A stretch of 64,000 nucleotides of DNA, taken from Halobellus sp. Atlit-31R (GTDB taxonomy: Archaea > Halobacteriota > Halobacteria > Halobacteriales > Haloferacaceae). Each line of letters begins with the position of its first letter. The first letter of the stretch is position 1. Positions 35,695-46,436 of this stretch are shown here, piece after piece. Position numbers and translations under genes: made by a program. The notes under the pieces are model-generated. The model had not been told where the DNA came from. It made no database searches and saw nothing but the letters and a program-made list of their open reading frames with translations. The stretch spans positions 1 to 64,000 of the forward strand of contig QPLR01000001.1 in the NCBI GenBank assembly GCA_003665935.1, read 5' to 3'.

Positions 35695-35996
35695 TGGTCC
35701 CCCCGCAGTACTATCTGTTGCTGTCGGTCGCGCTGTTCTGTATCGGCCTCTTCGGCATCCTGACGCGGCGCAACGCGCTGCTGTTCCTGATGTCGGTGGA
35801 ACTGATGTTGAACGCCGCGAACATCAACCTCGTCGCGTTCTCCTACGTATGGGGGAACGTCACGGGGCAGACGTTCGGGCTGTTCCTGATGGCACTGGCC
35901 GCCGCCGAGGTCGCGATCGGAATCGGGATCATCCTGGTCCTGTACCGCAACTTCGACGGCGTCGACGTGACCGAGGCGACGATGATGAGGTGGTAA
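35694..35996 (+). CDS. nuoK: Complex I subunit K
   Basis: 100 residues and three helices. The Glu in LMSVELMLNAANINLV is one of the conserved membrane acidic residues of NuoK, and AAAEVAIGIGIILVLYR carries the second. It is part of the proton path between NuoJ and NuoN. Confidence 0.94.
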   Translation: MVPPQYYLLLSVALFCIGLFGILTRRNALLFLMSVELMLNAANINLVAFSYVWGNVTGQTFGLFLMALAAAEVAIGIGIILVLYRNFDGVDVTEATMMRW

Positions 35997-35997
35997 G

Positions 35998-38012
<2,015 letters not shown>

Positions 38013-38016
<4 letters not shown>

Positions 38017-39539
38017 TTATTGAAGCGCTCATCGGAGTTACGTTCCTCGCCGCGCTGGTCGTGTTCGTCGCCCCCGACGAGTACGCCGGAAAGCTCGCGG
38101 CAGCACTCAGCGCGCTCCCGGTCCTCGGGAGCCTCTGGATGTGGGCACAGTACGACGCGAGCGGGAACGCCCTGCTGGGCGGCTCGATCGCGTTCGAGAC
38201 GGACGTCGTCTGGCTGACGCTCGGCAGCCTCGATCTGCACTGGTTCGTCGGCGTCGACGGCATCAGCCTGCCGCTGATCGTCCTCACGACGATCCTCACG
38301 ACGCTCGCGATCGTCAGCGCGTGGACCCCGATCTCCGACCGGGAGTCGCAGTTCTACGGGCTGATGCTCTTTATGGAGGCGAACCTGCTCGGCGTGTTCA
38401 CCGCGCTCGACTTCTTCGCGTGGTTCGTCTTCTGGGAGGCCGTCCTCGTCCCGATGTACTTCCTCATCGGCGTCTGGGGCGGTCCGAACCGACGCTACGC
38501 CGCGATCAAGTTCTTCGTCTACACGAACGTCGCGTCGCTCGTGATGTTCATCGGCTTCATCGCTCTGGTGTTCGGCCTCGGCGACGCCGTGTCGTCGATG
38601 CGGCTCCCCGAAATCGCACAGGCGCTCCGCGCCGGTGCTCTCGGCGGCTTCGCCGGCCTCGACGCCGCGACGCTGAAAACGGTCGCCTTCGTGGCGACCT
38701 TCGTCGGCTTCGCGGTGAAGGTGCCGGTCGCGCCGCTGCACACGTGGCTGCCGGACGCTCACGTCGAAGCGCCCACGCCGGTGTCGGTGATGCTGGCGGG
38801 CGTCCTCCTGAAGATAGGGACGTACGCGCTGCTTCGGTTCAACTTCACGATGATGCCCGACGTGGCGACGGCGCTCGTCGTCCCCATCGCGGGTATCGCC
38901 GTCATCAGCGTCATCTACGGCGCGCTGCTGGCGCTCGCACAGCAGGATCTCAAGCGGATCGTCGCGTACTCGTCAGTCTCCTCGATGGGGTACGTCATCC
39001 TCGGTCTCGTCGCGTACACGACCTACGGGGTCGGCGGCGCGACGTTCCAGATGATCGCCCACGGGCTGATCTCCGGGCTGATGTTCATGGCGGTCGGCGT
39101 CATCTACAACACGACCCACACGCGGATGGTGGGCGATATGTCCGGTATCGCAGACCGGATGCCCGTCACCGCCGGCATCTTCGTCGCCGGCGCGTTCGGC
39201 TATATGGGCCTGCCGCTGATGGCCGGCTTCGCGGGCGAGTTCTTCATCTTCAAAGGCTCGTTCGCCTCCACCGTGCACTCGGCGATGCCGCTTTTCACCG
39301 CGGCTGCGATGTTCGGCATCGTCATCGTCGCGGGCTACCTGCTCTTCGCGATGCAGCGGACGCTGTTCGGTCCCTTCAGCTTCGACGGGGAGTACGAGAT
39401 CACGAACGCACCGACGCAGGACGTCGCACCGCTGGCGGTGCTGCTCCTGCTCGTCATCGTGCTCGGCGTCGCGCCTGACCTGTTCTTCGGGATGATCCAA
39501 GACGCTGTGAACCCGATCCTCACGGGAGGTGGGCTGTGA
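38013..39539 (+). CDS. nuoM: Complex I subunit M
   Basis: 508 residues from the ATG at 38013, chosen over an in-frame start three codons earlier because it overlaps the nuoL stop (ATGA). Antiporter-like motifs include FVFWEAVLVPMYFLIG with the conserved Glu, and KVPVAPLHTWLPDAHVEAPTPVSV. It is the second proton channel of the membrane arm. Confidence 0.95.
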
Positions 39540-41050
39540 TGTTCGACGTCGCACTGCAGGCAGAGCCCGCGGCGACGTGGACGGCACTCGCGCCCGCCAT
39601 CCTGCTCGGGCTGACGGGGCTCGTGCTGCTCGGCATCGACACGATCCGGACCGACGAGCCGAGCAACGCACTCTTGGCCGGCGTCGCCGCCGGCGGCTCG
39701 CTCCTGGCGTTCGGCGTCGCGGCGTGGTTCCTCGTCGCCGGTACCGGACAGGAGCGGACGGGCGGCCCGATCTCGCTGTACGGCGACGCGTTCGTCGTCG
39801 ACGGGATGAGCCTCTTCTTCACGCTCATCTTCACCATCGTCACGGCGATGGTGGCGGTCGCCTCCTACGACTACCTGCGCGGGCACGAGTACCGCGCGGA
39901 GTTCTACTCGCTCGTGCTGTTCGCGGCGACGGGGATGGCGCTGCTGTCGATGGCGAACTCGCTGGCGACGGTCTTCGTCAGCCTCGAGCTCGCGTCGCTG
40001 CCGTCGTACGCGCTCGTGGCGTTCCTCAAGCGCGACCGCGGCAGCGTCGAAGCGGGACTGAAGTACTTCCTCATCGGCGCGGTCTCCTCTGCGATCTTCG
40101 CCTTCGGGATCAGTCTCGTCTACGCCGTCACGGGGTCGCTCGTGCTCGGCGACATCGCCGCCGCGATCAACGCCCCCGAGATGGCGGGCGTGCTCGGGAT
40201 CGGCGTGCTGATGCTCATCGGCGGCTTCGCGTTCAAGACCGCGTCCGTGCCGTTCCACTTCTGGGCCCCGGAGGCCTACGAGGGCGCGCCCGCACCGATC
40301 TCGGCGTTCCTCTCGTCGGCGTCGAAGGCGGCCGGCTTCGCGGTCGCGTTCCGCGTCTTCGTCGAGGCGTTCCCGCTGGGCGCGCTGCCCGCGGGCGTCG
40401 ACTGGGTGCTGGCGTTCCAGGTACTCGCGGTCGTGACGATGACGCTCGGCAACTTCGCCGCGGCGACCCAAGAGAACGTAAAGCGGATGCTCGCGTACTC
40501 CTCGATCGGGCACGCGGGCTACGCGCTGATCGGCCTCGCGGCGCTGACCGCGGGCGGTCCGAACGGCGACGTTCTCGGCGCGTCGATGGCGCACCTGCTC
40601 GTCTACGGCTTTATGAACACCGGCGCGTTCCTGTTCATCGCCCTCGTCGAGCACTGGGGCGTCGGCCGGACGTTCGAAGACTACAACGGCCTCGCGTCGA
40701 CCGCGCCGATCGCTGCCGTCGCGATGACGGTCTTTATGTTCAGCCTCGCGGGGCTCCCGCCGTTCGGCGGCTTCCTCTCGAAGTACGCCCTGTTCTACTC
40801 GGCGATCGAGGCCGGGTTCTGGTGGCTCGCTGCCGTCGGCGCGGTGAACAGCGCCCTGTCGCTGTTCTACTACAGCCGCGTCGTCAAGGCGATGTGGATC
40901 GAGTCGCCGAGCGGCGACTTCGAGATCGGTAGTCGACCGATCGGGCTCTACGCCGCCGTCGTCTTCGCCGGCGTCGGGACGCTCCTGCTTTTGCCCGCGT
41001 TCGGTCCGGTCATCGAGACCGCCCAGACCGTCGCGGCGACGCTGTTCTAG
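39539..41050 (+). CDS. nuoN: Complex I subunit N
   Basis: 503 residues from the ATG at 39539, whose A is the last base of the nuoM stop (TGATG); a GTG one codon earlier also fits. It has about fourteen helices with SLELASLPSYALVAFLKR and FKTASVPFHFWAPEAYEGAP. It is the proton channel nearest NuoJK and ends the operon. Confidence 0.95.
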   Translation: MFDVALQAEPAATWTALAPAILLGLTGLVLLGIDTIRTDEPSNALLAGVAAGGSLLAFGVAAWFLVAGTGQERTGGPISLYGDAFVVDGMSLFFTLIFTIVTAMVAVASYDYLRGHEYRAEFYSLVLFAATGMALLSMANSLATVFVSLELASLPSYALVAFLKRDRGSVEAGLKYFLIGAVSSAIFAFGISLVYAVTGSLVLGDIAAAINAPEMAGVLGIGVLMLIGGFAFKTASVPFHFWAPEAYEGAPAPISAFLSSASKAAGFAVAFRVFVEAFPLGALPAGVDWVLAFQVLAVVTMTLGNFAAATQENVKRMLAYSSIGHAGYALIGLAALTAGGPNGDVLGASMAHLLVYGFMNTGAFLFIALVEHWGVGRTFEDYNGLASTAPIAAVAMTVFMFSLAGLPPFGGFLSKYALFYSAIEAGFWWLAAVGAVNSALSLFYYSRVVKAMWIESPSGDFEIGSRPIGLYAAVVFAGVGTLLLLPAFGPVIETAQTVAATLF

Positions 41051-41171
41051 CGGCTCCCGGCCCGATTTTCCGTTTCGTCGGCTGCGACTCCGACAGAGCT
41101 CGTGCTGTCGACGCCACGTCTCCGCTCCCGATGACGGTAGGGTTTTGACCGGGGCGGTCAGAACGACGCGT

Positions 41172-42641
41172 ATGCAACGGCGGTTGGTTCTCGGGTGCGG
41201 TCAGGCCGCGCGCGGAGCCATCGAACGCCTCGCCGAGTGGCCCGGCGAGTTGGTAGTCCTCTCCCAGCGCGGCGACGTCGTCGACGCCGTCGCCGAAGAG
41301 GGGGTCACGACCAGGCGGCGCGCCCCCACCGACGCGTCGGCGTTCCCGGCGGCGGCGGATCTCGTGTTCGTCGCGAGCGACGACGCCACGGCGAACGCCG
41401 ACGCGGCCGCAGCGGCGCGCGAGCAGTTCCCGGACGCGCAGATCGTCGTGTACGTGAGAAGCGGCGCGTCCCCGGAGACGCGCGACCGGATCGCGCAGGT
41501 CGCCGACCGCATCGTCGACGCCGAGCAGGTCCTGCTCGACCGGATCCGAGGGCTAACGACGCTCCCCGGTGCAGAGCGGATCCATCGGCTCTTCGCGACG
41601 CTCCGCGGGATCGACGGCCGGCTGGCAGTCGTGATGCACGACAACCCGGACCCGGACGCGATCGCCAGCGCGCTCGCTCTCTCGCGGCTCGCTGCGGCCG
41701 TCGGAGCGTCGGCCGACGCGTGCTACTTCGGCGATATCTCCCACCAGGAGAACCGCGCGCTGGTGAACCTCCTGGGCCTCGATCTCGTCGGGCTCGACGA
41801 CGGTGCGGGGCTCGACGACTACGACGGCGTCGCACTCGTCGATCACTCCCGTCCCGGTGTCAACGACGGTCTCTCCCCGGACACCGAGATCGACGTCGTC
41901 GTCGACCACCACCCGCCGCGCGCGCCGGTCGAGGCGGACTTCGTCGATCTCCGACGGGACATCGGCGCGACCAGCACGCTCCTCGCGGAGTATCTGCGTC
42001 GAGCGGGCATCGACCCCGAGGAGTCGCTGGCGACGGCGCTGCTCTTCGGGATCCGTATCGACACGAACGACTTCGCGCGGGAGGTGTCGGTCGCCGACTT
42101 CGAGGCCGCCGCGTGGCTGCTCGGCTACGCGGATCTCTCGGTGCTCGACCGGATCGAGTCGCCGAGTATGTCGCCCGCAGTGGTGGAGACGCTGTCGCGG
42201 GCGATCCAGCACCGCGACGTCCGGGGCGACGCGCTGACGACGAACGTCGGTCCGATCAGCGACCGCGACGCCCTCGCGCAGGCGGCCGACCGGCTCCTGA
42301 ATATGGAGGGTATCCGAATCGCCGTCGTCTACGGCTTCCGCGACGGGACGGTGTTCGTCTCCGGGCGCGCACGCGGCACCGACGTCGACCTCGGGGAGAC
42401 GCTGCGCGATGCGCTCGGTGCGATCGGGAGCGCCGGCGGCCACGCCGATATGGCGGGCGCGCAGGTGCCGCTCGGGATCCTCGCCGACGCCGAGGAGGAG
42501 TCGCCCGACGACCTGACGCCGATCGTCACGGAGTTCATCGCCGGCCGGATCTTCGAGACGCTCGAAGACGCGACGACGCTGCTCGGTCGAGTCCAGACGG
42601 AGTGGGACTTCGAGTTCCCGTTCGAGGTGGGCGAAGAGTGA
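41172..42641 (+). CDS. DHH-family phosphoesterase with N-terminal Rossmann (RCK/TrkA-N-like) domain
   Basis: 489 residues from the ATG at 41172. Residues 1-120 form an NAD-binding-like fold (VLGCGQAARGAIERL), residues 150-290 the DHH domain with HDNPDPDA (156-163) and VDHHPP (244-249), and the C-terminal third is a DHHA1 domain with SAGGHADMAGAQVP. Such enzymes cleave short RNAs or cyclic dinucleotides using Mn2+. The Rossmann domain could sense NAD(H) or a nucleotide. The next gene, 42 bases downstream, has CBS domains, which in other archaea are fused to DHH domains; the two proteins probably work together. Confidence 0.85.
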   Translation: MQRRLVLGCGQAARGAIERLAEWPGELVVLSQRGDVVDAVAEEGVTTRRRAPTDASAFPAAADLVFVASDDATANADAAAAAREQFPDAQIVVYVRSGASPETRDRIAQVADRIVDAEQVLLDRIRGLTTLPGAERIHRLFATLRGIDGRLAVVMHDNPDPDAIASALALSRLAAAVGASADACYFGDISHQENRALVNLLGLDLVGLDDGAGLDDYDGVALVDHSRPGVNDGLSPDTEIDVVVDHHPPRAPVEADFVDLRRDIGATSTLLAEYLRRAGIDPEESLATALLFGIRIDTNDFAREVSVADFEAAAWLLGYADLSVLDRIESPSMSPAVVETLSRAIQHRDVRGDALTTNVGPISDRDALAQAADRLLNMEGIRIAVVYGFRDGTVFVSGRARGTDVDLGETLRDALGAIGSAGGHADMAGAQVPLGILADAEEESPDDLTPIVTEFIAGRIFETLEDATTLLGRVQTEWDFEFPFEVGEE

Positions 42642-42682
42642 CGAGAGGCACGCTTTTCCACGGGGACCGCGTAGATCCGACG

Positions 42683-43474
42683 ATGAGCGGGAGACCGAAG
42701 GTGAAAGAGTATATGACGCGTGAGGTGCAGACTGTCTCGCCGACCGACACCGTCGCCGACGTCGCGCGTCGAATCAAAGAGAGCGAGGGTCACAACGGGT
42801 TTCCCGTCTCGGACGGCCGGAAGGTCGAGGGGTTCGTCACCGCCCGCGACCTCCTGTTGGTCGGCGACGAGGATCCGATCTTCACGGTGATGACCGAAGA
42901 CATCATCGTCGCCCACCCCGATATGGACGTGATCGACGCCGCGCGGGTCATTCTCCGCTCGGGCATCCGGAAGCTCCCCGTCGTCGACGACGCCGACAAC
43001 CTCGTCGGCATCATCTCGAATACGGACGTCGTCCGCTCGCAGATCGAGCGCGCGACGCCGGAGAAGGTCGGGAAGCTGATGCGTACGCTCGAGCAGATCC
43101 ACGACGTCACCGTCCACGAGGAGTCCCGCGTGGTCGAGCTCGAAGCCCTCACCCCGACCCAGGCGCGCGTCTACGCCGACGAACTCGAAGGCCGGCAGTA
43201 CGAACTCGAGCGCGGACTCGCGGAACCGCTCGTCGTCATCGACAACGACGGGGAACTGCTGCTCGCGGACGGACACCACCGCGTGATGGCGTCTCACCAG
43301 CTCGGGATCGAGGAGATGGACGCGACGGTGATCGTCATCGAAGACCGCGTCGACCTCGGAATGCAGCGGACCGCGGAGAAAGAGGGGCTCTCGTCGATCG
43401 AAGATATCGACATCGTCGACTACGGCCGCCACCCGCTGATCGAGACGACGCAGCGACTACAAGAACAGGAGTGA
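42683..43474 (+). CDS. CBS-domain pair fused to ParB-like domain
   Basis: 263 residues from the ATG at 42683. Two CBS motifs (about 5-60 and 70-120) make one adenine-nucleotide-binding Bateman unit. Residues 145-240 are a ParB/sulfiredoxin-like domain with the short catalytic-type motif ADGHHR (about 195-200). This domain is not necessarily a chromosome-partition factor: the ADP-dependent free-serine kinase SerK has the same fold and a related DGH-R motif, so kinase activity is an alternative. CBS sensing of AMP/ATP would suit either role. Forty bases separate it from the DHH gene. Confidence 0.8.
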   Translation: MSGRPKVKEYMTREVQTVSPTDTVADVARRIKESEGHNGFPVSDGRKVEGFVTARDLLLVGDEDPIFTVMTEDIIVAHPDMDVIDAARVILRSGIRKLPVVDDADNLVGIISNTDVVRSQIERATPEKVGKLMRTLEQIHDVTVHEESRVVELEALTPTQARVYADELEGRQYELERGLAEPLVVIDNDGELLLADGHHRVMASHQLGIEEMDATVIVIEDRVDLGMQRTAEKEGLSSIEDIDIVDYGRHPLIETTQRLQEQE

Positions 43475-43511
43475 GAGCCGCGCCCTCACACAGCCGCCGG
43501 TCTCTCTGCAC

Positions 43512-43745
43512 TCACTCGGCCGTCGCGTCGGCTTCGTCCTTCCACGCTTCGACTACCGCCCGCGCCGCGTCGACGTCGGCGACGCGCTCGCGACGGTAGC
43601 CGCCGCCTTCGGGGGCCTGATACAGCCGGTCCAGCCTGACGACCCACTCGCCGTCCGGTCGACGGTGGCGGCGAACCGTGACGTACCCGTCCTCGCGCGT
43701 CCACTCGACTAGAGAATCCGCATCGCGGGTTCGCGTCCACTCCAT
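43512..43745 (-). CDS. Small haloarchaeal hypothetical protein
   Basis: 77 residues. The pattern VEWTREDGYVTVRRHRRPDG followed by WVVRLDRLYQAPEG suggests a small beta-sheet with a C-terminal helix. No cysteines and no membrane segment. I do not recognise a function. It ends 38 bases from the CBS-ParB gene, tail to tail. Confidence 0.65.
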   Translation of the reverse strand: MEWTRTRDADSLVEWTREDGYVTVRRHRRPDGEWVVRLDRLYQAPEGGGYRRERVADVDAARAVVEAWKDEADATAE

Positions 43746-43804
43746 ACTGACGCCTCGTCCGTCGAGGGCCTGTCTCTTCCGGTTCGAGCGGTGACCGACT
43801 CCGG

Positions 43805-43981
43805 TCAGTCAGCGACGCCACCGGAGGCGGACTCGACGGCGTCGAAGCTGGCGAGCGGGCCGGTGCGTGCGCCGCATTCGGGACATTCGGGATAGCCCAA
43901 GTCGTCGTATCGGACCGCATCCGCTGGCATTTCGGCACCGCAGGCAGCGCACTCGAAGTACGTCGGCCAGTCGAAGTCCAT
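43805..43981 (-). CDS. 58-residue zinc-ribbon protein
   Basis: 58 residues, ATG at 43981 and TGA at 43805-43807. Two Cys-x-x-Cys knuckles, CAAC (11-14) and CPEC (33-36), form a rubredoxin/zinc-ribbon-like site. A TATA-like TAATAGTTAAT at 44004-44014 lies about 28 bases upstream, as for a leaderless gene. Such small zinc proteins are common in haloarchaea and often matter for regulation or RNA binding, but this one has no assigned role. Confidence 0.7.
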   Translation of the reverse strand: MDFDWPTYFECAACGAEMPADAVRYDDLGYPECPECGARTGPLASFDAVESASGGVAD

Positions 43982-44108
43982 ACCCGCTTTACGAATCCGT
44001 TCCTAATAGTTAATGAGTGGTTACGCCCCGTTTTCGGGCGGATTCCCGCCGAGCGGAGCACTTCCGCGCGCCCGTACCTTCTTGTGGGACTGCGGGCAAC
44101 GATGCGAC

Positions 44109-45218
44109 GTGACGCCCTTCGAGCGACGAACCGACGCGGCACGAGCCGCACTCGAGGACGCGGGCGCCGACGCCCTCGTCTGTGTCCCCGGTCGGAACCT
44201 CCAGTATCTCACGGGGTTCGCCGAGTCCCAGCGCGAGCGACAGCTGTTTCTGATCGTCCCCGCAGCGGGCGAGCCGACGTTCTTCGTCCCGGCGCTCTCG
44301 GAGTCGCAGATCCGCCGTGAGACGTGGGTGCCGACGGTGCGCGCGTGGGGAGACGACGCGGACCCCGTGGCGGCGCTCGCAGGCTGTTTCGACGACCTCG
44401 GCGTTCCCACCACCCCGCGACTGCTCGTGGACGACACGATGTGGGCGACGTTCGTGCAGGATCTCCGCGAAGTCCGGCCGGCGGCGACGGTCGGGCTCGC
44501 GAGCGAGGTGCTCTCGGAACTGCGCGTCAGGAAGGACCCAGCGGAACGCGACGCCCTCCGGCGAGCAGCCGAGGCGGCAGACGAGGCGATGCGGCGCGTC
44601 CGCGCGCTCGGAAGCGACGCCGTCGGGCTGACCGAAGCCGAGCTCGTCGGTCGGATCGAGTCGTCGCTCACGGCGGTCGGCGGCGACGGCGTCGCCTTCG
44701 AGACGATCGTCGGGTCCGGCCCGAACGGCGCGATGCCACATCACGCCCACGGGGAGCGACGGATCGAAGCCGGTGACCCGGTTGTGCTCGACTTCGGGAC
44801 TCGCGTTGACGGCTATCCGAGCGACCAGACGCGCACCGTCGTCTTCGAGGGCGACCCCGGCGAACGCTTCCGGGAGGTACACGCGACCGTCGAACGCGCG
44901 CAGTCGGCCGCCGTCGACGCCATCGAACCTGGCGTGACGGCGGACGCCATCGACGCGGCGGCTCGCTCGGTGATCGAGGCGGCCGGCTACGGCGAGGCGT
45001 TCGTCCACCGGACGGGTCACGGCGTCGGCCTCGACGTCCACGAGGAGCCGTACATCGTCGCCGGCAACGACCGGAAACTGGAGCCGGGGATGGTGTTCAG
45101 CGTCGAGCCGGGGATCTATCTGGACGGCGCGTTCGGCGTCCGGATCGAAGACCTCGTCGTCGTCACCGACGACGGCGCAGAGCCACTGAACAGAACGGAC
45201 CGCGGCTGGCGGTGTTGA
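44109..45218 (+). CDS. M24 family metallopeptidase (Xaa-Pro aminopeptidase-like)
   Basis: 369 residues from a GTG at 44109; an ATG at 44013 would add 32 residues and falls inside the promoter of the divergent zinc-ribbon gene, so it is less likely. The N-terminal creatinase domain has VCVPGRNLQYLTGFAE. The catalytic pita-bread domain keeps the five metal ligands: Asp in VLDFGTRVDG, Asp in SDQTRTV, His in GHGVGLDVHE, Glu in SVEPGIY and Glu in RIEDLVVV. It removes N-terminal residues before proline, or acts on related dipeptides, with two Mn2+ or Co2+. Confidence 0.88.
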   Translation: MTPFERRTDAARAALEDAGADALVCVPGRNLQYLTGFAESQRERQLFLIVPAAGEPTFFVPALSESQIRRETWVPTVRAWGDDADPVAALAGCFDDLGVPTTPRLLVDDTMWATFVQDLREVRPAATVGLASEVLSELRVRKDPAERDALRRAAEAADEAMRRVRALGSDAVGLTEAELVGRIESSLTAVGGDGVAFETIVGSGPNGAMPHHAHGERRIEAGDPVVLDFGTRVDGYPSDQTRTVVFEGDPGERFREVHATVERAQSAAVDAIEPGVTADAIDAAARSVIEAAGYGEAFVHRTGHGVGLDVHEEPYIVAGNDRKLEPGMVFSVEPGIYLDGAFGVRIEDLVVVTDDGAEPLNRTDRGWRC

Positions 45219-45233
45219 GCGCCGGCGACGACG

Positions 45234-45302
45234 CGTCGTCGCTGGCAGCGTCTGAGTCGTCGACGGCGGCTACACGTCGTCGCTGGCGGCGTCTGAGTCC
45301 TC
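45234..45302. repeat. Imperfect direct repeat, period 41, across a stop codon
   Basis: CGTCGTCGCTGGCAGCGTCTG (45234 onward, one copy) is repeated with a few changes from 45275. The right copy encodes the acidic C-terminus (DAASDDV) of the DRTGG-domain protein and the left copy is just past its stop. The period is not a multiple of three, so the left copy is out of frame. Confidence 0.6.
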
Positions 45303-46424
45303 GGCGTCCTCGGCATCCGACGTGTCGTCCCCGTCCCCGCCGGCTCCGTCGTCGCCGGCGGCCGGGCCGAGCAGGGCGTCGACGTCGGCGTGGTCGAACA
45401 GCAGCTCGCTCATCCGGTCGATCGTCGCCGCGTCGCGAGCGCGACCGGTGTTGACGACGGCTTCCGCGCGGTCGACCACCGAGAGCGTGTCGCCAGTGAC
45501 GAGCAGGACGGGCACGCCGCGCTGCTCGGCCTTGCCGAGGACGGCCGGCGAGGGCCGGTGCCCGCCGGTGAGGATGATGGCGTTGACGCCCGGCGCTTCC
45601 AGCGCGGCCGTGATGATCTCCGCGCGGTCGCCACCGGTGATGACTGCGGCGTTCTTCGTGCGGCGGAAGTATCGCAGGGCGGCGTCACCCCCCATCGCGC
45701 CGACGAGGAACCGTTCGACGTAGGCCCCGCTGTCGCCGTCGGTGACCGTCTCGGCTCCGAGTTCGCCTGCGAGATCCTCGACGGTCACGCCCGCGAGGTC
45801 GCGCTCGCGCGGGAGCACGCCGAGAACCGGAACGTCCCGCCCTTCGAGGAACGGCACCACCTGCTGTTCGAGGTCGTCGAAGGCGGCGTCGCTCACGCCG
45901 TTGAACAGGACGCCCGCCAGTCGGTCGCCGAACGCGTCGGCGGCGGCGACGACGTCGTCTAAGTCGCGGGACTGCTCGTAGCCGGCGACGAGCAGCACGT
46001 CGGCGTCGAGCCGGGAGGCGATGTCGACGTCGGTCAGTTCGACGATGCCGCCCGTCGTCCAGGAGCCGCCGCCCTCGACGAGCATCAGGTCGCGGTCGGC
46101 GGCGAGCTCTCCGAAGTACTCCTCGACGATCGCGCCGAGCTCCTCGGGGTCTTCCTGCCCGCGGATCGCGCCATCGACGAACGTCGGCGAGTAGACGATC
46201 GGCTCCATCTGGTGCATCTCGGAGTCTAGCTCGAGCAGTTCGCGCGCGAGCATCGGATCCTCGTCGAGCGTCTTCCCGACGTTCGACTGGAGGCGCGTGC
46301 CTTTCGGCTTCATGTAGCCGACGTCGAGGCCGCGCTGCTGTGCGAGGCGGCCGAGCGCGAGGGTGACTGCGGTCTTGCCGGTGCTGTCTTCGATCGAGGT
46401 GACGAGTAGGGTGTTCGTGTGCAT
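45270..46424 (-). CDS. DRTGG-domain P-loop protein (phosphotransacetylase N-domain-like)
   Basis: 384 residues. Residues 1-200 are a BioD/CobB-like P-loop (SIEDSTGKTAVTLAL) and the following 110 residues a DRTGG domain (ITGGDRAEIITAALE, ILTGGHRPSPAVL). This is the regulatory half found at the N-terminus of large bacterial phosphotransacetylases, here without the catalytic Pta domain. It lies 12 bases downstream of the ADP-forming acetate-CoA ligase gene on the same strand, so it may tune acetate activation; that is inference. An acidic tail of 35 residues ends the protein. Confidence 0.85.
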   Translation of the reverse strand: MHTNTLLVTSIEDSTGKTAVTLALGRLAQQRGLDVGYMKPKGTRLQSNVGKTLDEDPMLARELLELDSEMHQMEPIVYSPTFVDGAIRGQEDPEELGAIVEEYFGELAADRDLMLVEGGGSWTTGGIVELTDVDIASRLDADVLLVAGYEQSRDLDDVVAAADAFGDRLAGVLFNGVSDAAFDDLEQQVVPFLEGRDVPVLGVLPRERDLAGVTVEDLAGELGAETVTDGDSGAYVERFLVGAMGGDAALRYFRRTKNAAVITGGDRAEIITAALEAPGVNAIILTGGHRPSPAVLGKAEQRGVPVLLVTGDTLSVVDRAEAVVNTGRARDAATIDRMSELLFDHADVDALLGPAAGDDGAGGDGDDTSDAEDAEDSDAASDDV

Positions 46425-46436
46425 CTGTGGGACTCC

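Noticed and set aside
41195..42682. Upstream extension of the CBS-ParB frame across the DHH gene
   Set aside because: Shadow of the DHH gene in another frame; the CBS domain begins at 42683.
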